The notes under the pieces are model-generated. The model was not told where the DNA came from, ran no database searches, and saw only the letters and a program-made list of their open reading frames with translations. Below are positions 17,642 to 25,845 of a stretch of 64,000 nucleotides of DNA, piece after piece; the first letter of the stretch is position 1, and every line of letters starts with the position of its first letter. The position numbers were made by a program, and so were the translations under genes. Origin of the DNA: JALOLV01 sp046295175 (GTDB lineage: Bacteria; Bacteroidota; Bacteroidia; Cytophagales; Spirosomataceae); NCBI GenBank assembly GCA_046295175.1, contig JBKBNY010000002.1, forward strand, positions 124,001 through 188,000. Reading direction: 5' to 3'.

Positions 17642-18475
17642 TTATCCAATCTGAACACGTTTGAATGAAGAAATCTTCAATCCTTTTTGTGTTTTCTCCA
17701 ATAATTGAGCGATTGTCATTGAGCTGTCTTTTACGAACTCTTGGTTCAACAAAGTGTTTTCTTTGTAGAATTTGCCCAATTTACCCATTGCGATTTTCTC
17801 AAGCATCGCTTCTGGTTTACCTTCTTGACGAGCAACATCCATACCGATTTCGATTTCTTTCTGAACGATTGCTGGGTCAACATCGTCTTTATCAAGACCA
17901 ACTGGCTTCATCGCTGCAATCTGCATAGCTACGTCTTTTCCAGTTTCTTCGATGTCGGCCCCTTGAATATTATCAAAAGCAACCAAAACGCCTAATTTAC
18001 CAGTAGAGTGAGCGTAAGAAACCACTTGCTCAGCCTCAACGTGAGCAAACTCAGTGATAACCAATTTCTCACCGATTTTACCAATCATCTCGGTAATGTT
18101 TTCTTCTACTGTACGACCATCCGACAAGTTCAAGCCCATCAAAGTAGCTACATCTTTAGCGTGGTGCTTAACACCAGCTTGAAGAATATCGTTTGCCAAT
18201 GTACGGAAGCTCTCAACTTTAGCAACTGGCTCAGTTTCGCAAGCAAATGCAAGGATTTTAGCAGTTTTACCGCTATCACTTACATCAATCAAAACTACAC
18301 CTTCGGCTGTTACGTTATCGGCACGTTTAGCTGCTACTTTCTGACCAGCTTTACGAAGAATCTCTACTGCTTTATCAAAATCTCCTTCGGCTTCGGTAAG
18401 GGCTTTTTTACAATCCATCATACCTGCACCTGTCATCTGACGAAGTTTATTTACGTCTGCTGCTGTAATGTTCAT
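17642..18475 (-). CDS. tsf: Translation elongation factor Ts
   Basis: 277 residues. The N-terminal UBA-type domain and exchange motif are clear (VNKLRQMTGAGMMDCKKALTEA), followed by VEILRKAGQKVAAKRADNVTAEG. The C-terminus has the core dimerisation half and ends LLEKTQKGLKISSFKRVQIG. It catalyses GDP/GTP exchange on EF-Tu. In most bacteria tsf follows rpsB. Here rpsB is 1.5 kb away on the opposite strand, and tsf diverges from rplM instead. Confidence 0.95.
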   Translation of the reverse strand: MNITAADVNKLRQMTGAGMMDCKKALTEAEGDFDKAVEILRKAGQKVAAKRADNVTAEGVVLIDVSDSGKTAKILAFACETEPVAKVESFRTLANDILQAGVKHHAKDVATLMGLNLSDGRTVEENITEMIGKIGEKLVITEFAHVEAEQVVSYAHSTGKLGVLVAFDNIQGADIEETGKDVAMQIAAMKPVGLDKDDVDPAIVQKEIEIGMDVARQEGKPEAMLEKIAMGKLGKFYKENTLLNQEFVKDSSMTIAQLLEKTQKGLKISSFKRVQIG

Positions 18476-18581
18476 GATATTATTTTTAGATAAATATGTT
18501 CTTGAATTTCATTTGAGGGTGCAAAATTAGTGTTTTATTCTTAAATCTACAAATTAGTGTTTTAATTTTTCGTTAATATCA

Positions 18582-18613
18582 TTTGTCTTTCAAGATTTTA
18601 ATTCATATCTTTG
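18582..18613 (+). promoter_or_regulatory. Promoter of the rplM-rpsI-rpsB operon
   Basis: TTTG (18582-18585), a 20-nt spacer and TATCTTTG (18606-18613) match the Bacteroidetes housekeeping consensus very well. Transcription should start near 18620, leaving a leader of about 185 nt before rplM. Confidence 0.8.
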
Positions 18614-18804
18614 CAGCCCAAAATTATGACCCTTTGGATACTGCCCGTTGACAAAGGGGGAAAGATGAGATTGTAAATAGCGACCCATATCGCAGGTGTT
18701 AATGACACTTTACAATTTTCGGCAGACATTCAGTCGTGATGATTCGATGCGAGCCAAACAGACAGTATTTATTTATTCAAAAACCGTTTTAAATTTTTAA
18801 AACC
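18614..18804 (+). ncRNA. Structured 5' leader of rplM (candidate ribosomal-protein leader)
   Basis: The leader can fold into a hairpin CCCTTTG/CAAAGGG (18630-18636 with 18652-18658) and then a three-way-junction-like element: an outer stem ATTGTAAA/TTTACAAT (18670-18677 with 18709-18716) that encloses GCGA/TCGC (18680-18683 with 18690-18693) and GTGT/ACAC (18696-18699 with 18705-18708). The paired arms are exact. A role in autoregulation by L13 or another r-protein of the operon is inferred from position only. Together with the tsf upstream region (18476-18581) this fills the 329-nt gap between tsf and rplM. Confidence 0.55.
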
Positions 18805-19248
18805 GTGGACCAATTAAGTTACAAAACCATTTCAGCCAATAAGGCTACGGTAAATAAAGAGTGGGTAGTTGTAGATGCTACCGATAAAGTATTAGGTCGT
18901 TTGACGAGCCAGATTGTGAATATCCTTCGTGGAAAAAACAAAACGAATTTTACTCCGCATGTTGATTGTGGCGATAACGTTATCGTAATCAATGCTGATA
19001 AAATCCGTTTGACTGGTAAAAAAATGACTGACAAAGTTTATGTACGTCATACAGGTCACCCAGGCGGACAGCGTTTTGCAACTCCACGTGAGTGGATGGC
19101 AAAAGATGGCCGTAAGGTTGTTGAGCATGCTGTAAAAGGTATGTTACCAAAAGGGCGTCTTGGTCGTCGTCTTTACACTAATCTTTATGTTTATGCAGGT
19201 TCGGAGCATCCGCACGCAGCACAAACACCAAAAACAATCGAATTATAA
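18805..19248 (+). CDS. rplM: 50S ribosomal protein L13
   Basis: 147 residues, starting with GTG at 18805 (MDQLSYKTISANKATVNKEW), which matches the N-terminus expected for Bacteroidetes L13; no ATG fits. Core motifs: VVDATDKVLGRLTSQIVNILRGK, HVDCGDNVIVINADKIRLTGKK, VRHTGHPGG and the C-terminal HAVKGMLPKGRLGRRLYTNLYVY. It is an early assembly protein of the large subunit and heads the rplM-rpsI-rpsB transcript. Confidence 0.96.
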   Translation: MDQLSYKTISANKATVNKEWVVVDATDKVLGRLTSQIVNILRGKNKTNFTPHVDCGDNVIVINADKIRLTGKKMTDKVYVRHTGHPGGQRFATPREWMAKDGRKVVEHAVKGMLPKGRLGRRLYTNLYVYAGSEHPHAAQTPKTIEL

Positions 19249-19373
19249 TTAATGGATTATTCATCAATGTTTATGATTAATACTTAATCTGAAAACATAG
19301 AAATGAATAACAATTAACTAATAACGATTAACAAAATATTATTCAGTAGAACATTTTTCAAATTCTTATAAAA

Positions 19374-19760
19374 ATGCAAGTTATCAACGCAGTAGGTAGA
19401 AGAAAAACAGCCGTTGCTCGTGTGTATATGCAAGCAGGAAACGGGGCAGTTACTGTGAATGGACGTGAATTAGCTGATTATTTCCCATCAGAAATTCTTC
19501 GCATCGTATTAAATCAACCTTTTACAACAACCAATACTTCTGGTACTTTTGATGTTAAAGTAAACGTTAAAGGTGGCGGAATCTCAGGTCAGGCAGAAGC
19601 TACTCGTATGGCGATTGCTCGTGCATTGTGCGAAGCAAACATCGAGAACCGTCCGGCATTGAAGAAAGGTGGATTCCTTACTCGCGACTCACGTATGGTT
19701 GAGCGTAAGAAATACGGTCGTGCTAAAGCTCGTAGAAGATTCCAGTTCTCGAAACGTTAA
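19374..19760 (+). CDS. rpsI: 30S ribosomal protein S9
   Basis: 128 residues. It begins MQVINAVGRRKTAVARVYM, contains VNVKGGGISGQAEATRMAIARAL, and ends with the basic tail GRAKARRRFQFSKR that reaches the P-site tRNA. It is 125 nt after rplM with no terminator between, consistent with the conserved rplM-rpsI pair. Confidence 0.96.
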   Translation: MQVINAVGRRKTAVARVYMQAGNGAVTVNGRELADYFPSEILRIVLNQPFTTTNTSGTFDVKVNVKGGGISGQAEATRMAIARALCEANIENRPALKKGGFLTRDSRMVERKKYGRAKARRRFQFSKR

Positions 19761-19769
19761 TATTCTTAC

Positions 19770-19850
19770 AGTTTTAGAGTTTCGGTGTTTTAATGTTTCA
19801 AGTTATTTTTTAATCACTTTGAAACATTAAATCTATCAAACTCTAAAACT
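19770..19850 (+). repeat. Nested inverted repeat between rpsI and rpsB
   Basis: An outer arm AGTTTTAGAGTTT (19770-19782) pairs with 19838-19850, and an inner arm TTTAATGTTTCAA (19789-19801) pairs with 19819-19831, both 13 bp and exact. It could be an RNA-processing stem, an attenuator or a terminator followed by T-rich DNA. A short CAGCAC/GTGCTG hairpin (19869-19895) follows in the rpsB leader. Confidence 0.6.
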
Positions 19851-19940
19851 TATATTTTTTTGTCCAGACAGCACTTAATCGTTGCCGATGTGCTGTGCTG
19901 CTTACTTAATCAATTTTTCATTCTTTACATTTTCTAAGAA

Positions 19941-20762
19941 ATGGCACAAATTCAGTACAAAGACCTATTAGATGCGGGTGTACACTTTGGTCACCTTACT
20001 CGTAAATGGGACCCAAAAATGGCTCCATATATCTTTATGGAGAAAAATGGTATCCACATCATTGACCTCAACAAAACAGTTGCTTGTCTTGAAGAAGCTC
20101 AAGCTGTTGTAAAGAACATCGTTCGTTCGGGTCGTAAAGTGATGTTTGTGGCTACTAAAAAACAAGCTCAAGAGATTGTTGCCGAAGAAGCAAGACGTTT
20201 GAAAATGCCATTCGTAACCGACCGTTGGTTAGGTGGTATGCTTACCAACTTTGCAACTATCAAGAAGTCGTTAAAGAAAATGCAGAACATCGAGCGTTTG
20301 TTGAAAGATGAAAATACTGCAAAAAACATCGCAAAACGCGAAAGATTGATGCTCGACCGTGAGCGTATTAAATTGGAGCGTTTGTTAGGTGGTGTTTCTG
20401 ATTTATCAAGACTTCCTGCTGCTTTGTTTGTTATCGACGTTAAGCGTGAGCACCTTGCAGTAGCAGAAGCAAAGCGTTTGGGTATTCCGGTAATCGCAAT
20501 GTGTGATACTAACTCAAACCCTGAGAAAGTAGATTATCCAATCCCAGCTAACGATGATGCCTACAAATCAATCTCTTTGATTACTCTTGCCCTTGGTAAG
20601 GCTATCGAAGAAGGTATCTTAGAAAGAAAGATGGATAAAGATAACGCTGCTCTTGAAGAAGAAGAAGCTGCAAAACGTGCTGTTGACGAGGCTCCAGTTG
20701 CTGAAGTTATCGAAGAAGCACCAGTTGTTGAGGCTGCTACCGAAGACGAAGCAGAAGCTTAA
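19941..20762 (+). CDS. rpsB: 30S ribosomal protein S2
   Basis: 273 residues. Landmarks: LLDAGVHFGHLTRKWDPKMAPYIF, KVMFVATKKQAQEIV, TDRWLGGMLTNFATI, LPAALFVIDVKREHLAVAEAKRLGIPVIAMCDTNSNP. The last 40 residues are a Glu/Ala/Val-rich acidic extension common in Bacteroidetes S2. tsf, its usual partner, does not follow; a terminator comes instead. Confidence 0.96.
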   Translation: MAQIQYKDLLDAGVHFGHLTRKWDPKMAPYIFMEKNGIHIIDLNKTVACLEEAQAVVKNIVRSGRKVMFVATKKQAQEIVAEEARRLKMPFVTDRWLGGMLTNFATIKKSLKKMQNIERLLKDENTAKNIAKRERLMLDRERIKLERLLGGVSDLSRLPAALFVIDVKREHLAVAEAKRLGIPVIAMCDTNSNPEKVDYPIPANDDAYKSISLITLALGKAIEEGILERKMDKDNAALEEEEAAKRAVDEAPVAEVIEEAPVVEAATEDEAEA

Positions 20763-20791
20763 TCTGAAAGTTTATATCAAAGAATATGAAG

Positions 20792-20820
20792 AAAGCCCCT
20801 CGAAAGTGGGGCTTTTCTTT
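20792..20820 (+). terminator. Terminator of the rplM-rpsI-rpsB operon
   Basis: AAAGCCCC (20792-20799) pairs with GGGGCTTT (20808-20815), followed by a T-rich tail. Confidence 0.85.
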
Positions 20821-20848
20821 TTTATATCAATGTTATCTTTAATATTGT

Positions 20849-20878
20849 ATTGGTATAATTTTTAAAATTGTAATTTTG
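20849..20878 (+). promoter_or_regulatory. Promoter of the toxin-antitoxin pair
   Basis: ATTG (20849-20852), an 18-nt spacer and TAATTTTG (20871-20878) fit the Bacteroidetes promoter. The antitoxin ATG is 18 nt further on, so the leader is very short. Confidence 0.55.
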
Positions 20879-20895
20879 TAAAAATACCTACAAAA

Positions 20896-21078
20896 ATGAC
20901 ACTAAAAATAGAGCTAAAACAAGATTTTGCATTGTCGGTTTTACAAGGTTTAGCCAAAATTGGTGCAATCAGAATAGTTGAAGAAAAACACAAATCGGTT
21001 GAAAGAAAACAATACATAGCCGCCAGTTTTTCTTTAAATAATTATCGTTTTAATCGAGAAGAAGCCAATGAAAGATAG
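20896..21078 (+). CDS. Putative antitoxin of a PIN-domain toxin
   Basis: 60 residues, no recognised family. The first half has an amphipathic strand/helix pattern (MTLKIELKQDFALSVLQGLAKIG) and the second half is basic (EEKHKSVERKQYI). It overlaps the PIN-domain gene by 11 nt, has its own promoter, and is of the length expected for a VapB-like antitoxin. The antitoxin role is inferred from this arrangement. Confidence 0.6.
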   Translation: MTLKIELKQDFALSVLQGLAKIGAIRIVEEKHKSVERKQYIAASFSLNNYRFNREEANER

Positions 21079-21475
21079 AGTTTTCTTAGATTCAAACATT
21101 ATTCTTTATTGCTACGCCATAGATGAACCCGAAAAGCGTAAAACCGCTCTCAACGTCGCACAAAACCCACAAACAATCGTTTCTACACAAGTTTTACAAG
21201 AAGTATCAAATATTTTAAGAAAGAAAATAAGACTACCATGGGATGTTATTGCAAACATTATTGATGAGATAATTGAAAATAATGAAGTTGCCAAGATAAA
21301 CATTTCTACTCTCAGAAAAGCCATTCAAATTGCTGAACGTTATCAGCTTCAGTGGTTTGACTCCATTATAATTGCCTCTGCATTAGAAGCCGATTGTAAA
21401 GTTTTATTTTCGGAAGATTTACAACATCTACTTAAAATAGAAACTTTGTTGATAAAAAATCCATTTGTTAAATAA
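21068..21475 (+). CDS. PIN-domain ribonuclease toxin (VapC-like)
   Basis: 135 residues. The PIN acidic residues are visible: Asp in RVFLDSNIILYCYA near the N-terminus, Glu in TQVLQEVSNILRK, and two Asp in QLQWFDSIIIASALEADCKVLFSEDLQ. The fold is an Mg2+-dependent RNase, and in VapC proteins it cleaves tRNA or rRNA. AT-rich, consistent with a mobile cassette. It overlaps the preceding small gene. Confidence 0.82.
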   Translation: MKDRVFLDSNIILYCYAIDEPEKRKTALNVAQNPQTIVSTQVLQEVSNILRKKIRLPWDVIANIIDEIIENNEVAKINISTLRKAIQIAERYQLQWFDSIIIASALEADCKVLFSEDLQHLLKIETLLIKNPFVK

Positions 21476-21505
21476 TAGCTTTATTACACATTAGCACTTC
21501 CTTAA

Positions 21506-23140
21506 ATGAATCGCCATAAAAACCTCGAACGACTAACCACTGAAGAATTTGACATTGTTATCATCGGAGCCGGTGCCAGCGGGGCGGGTTGTGCATTAGA
21601 TGCTGCTTTGCGTGGTTTCAAGGTCGCTCTCGTCGAAAAAAATGATTTTGCTGCCGAAACTTCTTCAAAATCTACCAAATTGATTCACGGTGGAGTGCGT
21701 TATCTCGAACAAGCTTTCAAAAACTTAGACTTCGGACAACTCCGTCAAGTAAAACACGGACTCGAAGAAAGACACATTGTACTGAAAAACGCTCCGCATC
21801 TGGCTCATCCGTTGGCTTTAGTAACGCCAGTTTTTAGCTGGATTGAAGGTCTTTATTTTACAATTGGCCTCAAGATATACGGATTATTTGCCAAAAATGA
21901 CCCACTTCCACAGGCCGAATGGCTCAACAAAAAAGAGACTTATGAGCATATACCGACCTTGACAAAAAAGCTACATAGTTCGGTTTTGTATTATGATGGC
22001 CAGCTCGACGATGCTCGCTATTGCTTAGCTTTGGCTCACGCAGCCGAAGAAGCAGGGGTTGTTGTAGTGAATCATGCTGAGGTTGTAGATTTTGGAAAAG
22101 ACAACAATGGACATTTGAACAAAGTGTTTTTTAGAGATACCCTGACCGACCAAAAGCACGAAATTAAACACACAAAACTCGTCATAAATTGTACTGGGCC
22201 ATTTGCTGATTCGATTCGACTAATGGCTAATCCGAAAGAAGAAAAACGCCTCAGACCCAGCAAAGGTGTGCATATTATGCTACCAATGGAGTATCTGAAA
22301 TCGAAAGATGCGATGCTGATACCCAAAACCAAAGATGGTAGAGTAGTATTTGTGATTCCGTTTGAGGGCGAGGTGATGGTCGGGACAACGGATGATGAAT
22401 ACCGAGATTTGGATAAAGAACCTATTTTGATTGAGAAAGAGGTCGAATTCTTACTCGAAACACTCGAAAGATTCTTAGACAAAAAACCACAAAGACACGA
22501 AATCAAAGCGGGTTTTGGAGGTTTAAGACCGCTCATTAGTTCGTCTGGCTCAAAAGCCACCAAAAAATTGGTCAGAGACCACGAGGTTGAGCATGACGAA
22601 GAATCTAACTTAATCAGCCTTTTGGGTGGGAAATGGACAACCTACCGACTCATGGCAAAAGATACGATTGATGAGGCTTGTCAGATTCTCGGTAAACATG
22701 TTGATTGTTCGACCGAAAATCACCTTTTGGTTGGAGCCGAAGGTTATGATTTTGAGCAATGGAAATCTCTCAAAAATAAATACAATTTATCTGAAGAATC
22801 GGCAAAGCATTTGACATTAAAATACGGAAGTCGAGCTTCAAAAGTATTGCAACTCGCTGATAATCAATCAGATTTATTAGAGAAAATATCCAAAAACTAT
22901 CCATTCATCAAAGCCGAGGTAATTTATACAACTCGTGAAGAAATGGCTTGTACGCTACGTGATTTTTTTGCCCGTAGAATACGTTTTGAGATTATGGATT
23001 GGAAGGCGGTACTGGAGGCTATACCAACTGTAGCCGATTTGATGGGAACTGAATTGGGCTGGAATGACGAATTAAAACAAAGAAATATTGAAGAATACCA
23101 ATCTTTGATTAAGAAATTCAAAAGCGAAGCTGGTTTGTAA
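21506..23140 (+). CDS. glpD: Aerobic glycerol-3-phosphate dehydrogenase
   Basis: 544 residues. The FAD-binding dinucleotide fold is at the N-terminus (DIVIIGAGASGAGCALDAAL, then VALVEKNDFAAETSSKSTKL and IHGGVRYLEQ). Mid-protein RPSKGVHIMLP and VIPFEGEVMVGTTDDEY, and GGLRPLIS, are typical; LLGGKWTTYRLMAKDTID precedes a C-terminal helical cap. It oxidises glycerol-3-phosphate to DHAP at the membrane and passes electrons to quinone. No glpF or glpK is adjacent. Confidence 0.92.
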   Translation: MNRHKNLERLTTEEFDIVIIGAGASGAGCALDAALRGFKVALVEKNDFAAETSSKSTKLIHGGVRYLEQAFKNLDFGQLRQVKHGLEERHIVLKNAPHLAHPLALVTPVFSWIEGLYFTIGLKIYGLFAKNDPLPQAEWLNKKETYEHIPTLTKKLHSSVLYYDGQLDDARYCLALAHAAEEAGVVVVNHAEVVDFGKDNNGHLNKVFFRDTLTDQKHEIKHTKLVINCTGPFADSIRLMANPKEEKRLRPSKGVHIMLPMEYLKSKDAMLIPKTKDGRVVFVIPFEGEVMVGTTDDEYRDLDKEPILIEKEVEFLLETLERFLDKKPQRHEIKAGFGGLRPLISSSGSKATKKLVRDHEVEHDEESNLISLLGGKWTTYRLMAKDTIDEACQILGKHVDCSTENHLLVGAEGYDFEQWKSLKNKYNLSEESAKHLTLKYGSRASKVLQLADNQSDLLEKISKNYPFIKAEVIYTTREEMACTLRDFFARRIRFEIMDWKAVLEAIPTVADLMGTELGWNDELKQRNIEEYQSLIKKFKSEAGL

Positions 23141-23168
23141 AATCAGTTAGTCGTAATCTTTAATGCCG

Positions 23169-23209
23169 AAGCCATTTTGGAGGTTTAAAATCTCCAAAAT
23201 GGCTTTTTG
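23169..23209 (+). terminator. Terminator of glpD
   Basis: A 14-bp perfect stem (23169-23182 with 23192-23205) is followed by T-residues. It insulates glpD from the ABC permease array. Confidence 0.85.
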
Positions 23210-23232
23210 ATTGTCCGATGTTGTACTAAAAC

Positions 23233-23317
23233 TGTTCGTTTTCGGACATTATTAATCACACACAACAATACAAATAACTGATAATCAAACACTTACATCT
23301 ATTGGCATATCATTTGA
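23233..23317 (+). promoter_or_regulatory. Composite promoter module, copy 1 (before the permease array)
   Basis: The palindrome TGTTCGTTTTCGGACA (23233-23248) is followed, after exactly 32 nt, by ATAATCA (23281-23287), and after 14 nt by the -24-like TTGGCATATCATTTGA (23302-23317), in which the GG and the second G of the -12-like region are 12 nt apart as in sigma-54 promoters. Copies 2 and 3 lie at 48748-48831 and 61342-61425. A further half-site TGTCCG is at 23212-23217. A sigma-54 identity is inferred because the -12 element lacks the canonical GC. Confidence 0.7.
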
Positions 23318-23376
23318 GAATTATAGATTTAGAATATTCCGAAAAAGCTATTACTTATACACTATTTATTTCTGAT

Positions 23377-25767
23377 ATGTTACAAAACTATTTGAAAATC
23401 GCCCTTAGAAATCTCCTTAAAAACAAGGTTTATTCATTTATCAATATCATGGGTTTGGCCGCTGGTATGGCTGTGGCTACTTTGATAGGCCTCTGGATTT
23501 ACGACGAGTTGAGTTATAATAAATCTTTCAAGAATTATTCAAAACTCGGTCAGGTGCAAATGTATCAGACCTTCAACGAGCAGCGTGGTCCACAACAGGC
23601 AATTCCGCTTCCACTTGGTTCGGAGTTGAAGAAGTTTCCAAATTTTAAGGAAGTTTCGCTGGCATCATGGAATTTTGAACACATTGTAGCGGCTGGCGAA
23701 AATAAATTTACCAAGCGAGGAATGTACGTCGAGCCAAATTTCACAAAAATGTTTTCGCTCGAAATTGTAAAAGGTACTCAGAATGGTTTGCAAGATGTAA
23801 ACGTGGTGATGCTTTCGGAGTCTTTGGCAAAATCTCTTTATGGCGACACCGACCCGATTGGTAAAACCGTCAAATTAGACAATAAAGCTAATGTGAGTAT
23901 TACGGGGGTTTTCAAGGATTTTCCGAATAATTCAGAGTTTCAAGATGTCAGTATTTTTATTCCTTGGTCGTATTATTTAGCCGAACAAGAATGGGTCAAA
24001 GGCTCACTAAATATTTGGGATAATAACTCTTGGCAATGCTTTGTACAGTTAGACCAAAACGCTGACTTTGAGCAATCTAACGCCGTAATCAAAAGTTTGG
24101 TTTTCAATCGGATTCCAAAGCCATTACAAACGCTTAATCCAGAAGTTTTTATTCATCCGATGAGCAAATGGAGGCTCTACAGCGATGTAAAAGATGGTAA
24201 GTACGAAGGTGGGCGAATCAGTTTTGTATGGCTTTTTGGAATAATTGGACTATTTGTTTTGCTTTTGGCTTGTATCAATTTCATGAATTTAAGTACTGCC
24301 CGGAGCGAAAAAAGAGCCAAAGAGGTGGGCATCCGCAAGGCAGTTGGGTCGGTTCGTGGGCAGCTTATCAATCAGTTTTTGAGTGAGTCTATTCTCACGG
24401 TTGTTTTTGCATTCATAGTTTCGGTTTTATTAGTCGTGCTTTCGCTTTCGTGGTTCAATAATCTTGCAAGTAAAGAAATGGCTTTGCCATACACCAACCC
24501 TTATTTTTGGGTCATTAGCATTGTTTTCATCTTAGTTACGGGTCTTTTATCGGGTAGTTATCCTGCACTGTATCTTTCGTCGTTTGAGCCTGTTCGGGTG
24601 CTAAAAGGTACATTCAGAGCTGGGCGTTTTGCGGCAATTCCTCGTAAAGTTTTGGTGGTTGTTCAGTTTACAGTTTCGGTTACTTTGATTATTGGTACAA
24701 TCATCGTTTATCAACAAATCCAACACGCCAAAAACCGTCCGGTGGGATATGACCGCAATAATCTGATTTATGTGATGATAAATACTCCTGATTTGGAGAA
24801 AGCGAAATATGAGACAATCAGAACTGATTTGTTGAATTCTGGGGCGGTCGAAGAAGTAAGTAAATCGTCGAGTCCGGTAACTAACATTTGGTCAAATAGC
24901 GTAGGTTTCGACTGGGAAGGCAAAAAGCCTAACGAACAACCACTTTTTTCGACAATTAGTACATCACATAATTATGGCAAAACCATTGGAATCCAGATAA
25001 TTGAAGGACGAGATTTTTCGACAGAATTTAAAACTGATACAGCCGCCATGATTATCAACGAGGCAGCCGCAAAAGTACTTGGTTTCAAAAATCCTATTGG
25101 CAAATATGTAACTTGGACATCAAACGATAGCCAGAAACGACAAATTATTGGGGTTGCCAAAAACATGACGATGGAGTCGCCATTTAACCCAACAAGGCCT
25201 GCATTTTTCTTCTTGAATAACGATTGGGCGAGCCTTTATAACATTAAACTAAAGGCCAACATGAGTACCAACACAGCCATCGAGAAAGTTGGTGAGGTAT
25301 TCAAAAGGTTTAACCCTGGCAGCCCATTCGACTATAAGTTTGTTGATGAAGAATACAATCAAAAATTTGCTTCAGAAGAGCGTATCGGCAAACTGGCAAG
25401 TTTCTTTGCGGTTCTCGCCATTTTTATTTCATGCCTTGGCTTATTTGGTTTGGCGAGTTTTGTTGCCGAACAACGCACCAAAGAGATTGGCGTAAGAAAA
25501 GTATTGGGTGCTTCGGTGCTAAACCTTTGGCAATTACTCTCAAAAGACTTCGTGTATTTGGTTTTAATCTCGTGCGGAATCGCGATTCCGATTGCTTACT
25601 ATTATTTGAATAATTGGCTCAAAAATTACGATTATCGTACCGAAATCTCATGGTGGATATTTGCACTATCTGCATTAGGGGCATTGGTTATTACGCTTCT
25701 CACAGTCAGTTATCAGGCCATTAAAGCCGCAACCGTGAATCCGGTGAAATCATTAAAAACTGAATAA
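23377..25767 (+). CDS. MacB/FtsX-type ABC transporter permease (permease 1)
   Basis: 796 residues from the ATG at 23377. The in-frame TTG at 23302 lies inside the promoter module and is rejected. Architecture: N-terminal helix after MLQNYLKIALRNLLKNKVYS, a MacB-like periplasmic domain (about 50-255), a first FtsX bundle that begins near VWLFGIIGLFVLLLACINFM, a second periplasmic domain, and a second FtsX bundle containing LGLFGLASFVAEQRTKEIGV. It has no nucleotide-binding domain. First gene of a nine-gene co-directional array, 78 nt before permease 2. It probably moves a lipid, peptide or drug by mechanotransmission as MacB/LolCE do. Confidence 0.9.
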   Translation: MLQNYLKIALRNLLKNKVYSFINIMGLAAGMAVATLIGLWIYDELSYNKSFKNYSKLGQVQMYQTFNEQRGPQQAIPLPLGSELKKFPNFKEVSLASWNFEHIVAAGENKFTKRGMYVEPNFTKMFSLEIVKGTQNGLQDVNVVMLSESLAKSLYGDTDPIGKTVKLDNKANVSITGVFKDFPNNSEFQDVSIFIPWSYYLAEQEWVKGSLNIWDNNSWQCFVQLDQNADFEQSNAVIKSLVFNRIPKPLQTLNPEVFIHPMSKWRLYSDVKDGKYEGGRISFVWLFGIIGLFVLLLACINFMNLSTARSEKRAKEVGIRKAVGSVRGQLINQFLSESILTVVFAFIVSVLLVVLSLSWFNNLASKEMALPYTNPYFWVISIVFILVTGLLSGSYPALYLSSFEPVRVLKGTFRAGRFAAIPRKVLVVVQFTVSVTLIIGTIIVYQQIQHAKNRPVGYDRNNLIYVMINTPDLEKAKYETIRTDLLNSGAVEEVSKSSSPVTNIWSNSVGFDWEGKKPNEQPLFSTISTSHNYGKTIGIQIIEGRDFSTEFKTDTAAMIINEAAAKVLGFKNPIGKYVTWTSNDSQKRQIIGVAKNMTMESPFNPTRPAFFFLNNDWASLYNIKLKANMSTNTAIEKVGEVFKRFNPGSPFDYKFVDEEYNQKFASEERIGKLASFFAVLAIFISCLGLFGLASFVAEQRTKEIGVRKVLGASVLNLWQLLSKDFVYLVLISCGIAIPIAYYYLNNWLKNYDYRTEISWWIFALSALGALVITLLTVSYQAIKAATVNPVKSLKTE

Positions 25768-25845
25768 TCGAAAAACGGCTGAACGGAACACGGATAACGC
25801 AAAATCCTTGTTCCGTTTTCCGTTCTTTCTTTTCCCTAAAAAATT
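25768..25845 (+). repeat. Intergenic spacer, copy 1 of a duplicated 78-nt spacer
   Basis: This spacer and 33081-33158 are both exactly 78 nt and share most of their sequence. Each carries AACGGAACA (25782-25790 here) and its inverted partner TGTTCCGTT (25809-25817), and each ends in CCCTAAAAA(A)TT before ATGATACGCAATTA. It looks like a relic of segmental duplication of permease genes. Confidence 0.7.

Noticed and set aside
23302..23376. N-terminal extension of permease 1 from a TTG codon
   Set aside because: The TTG is the first three bases of the TTGGCAT promoter element shared by three loci, and homologous permeases start at the later ATG (23377).
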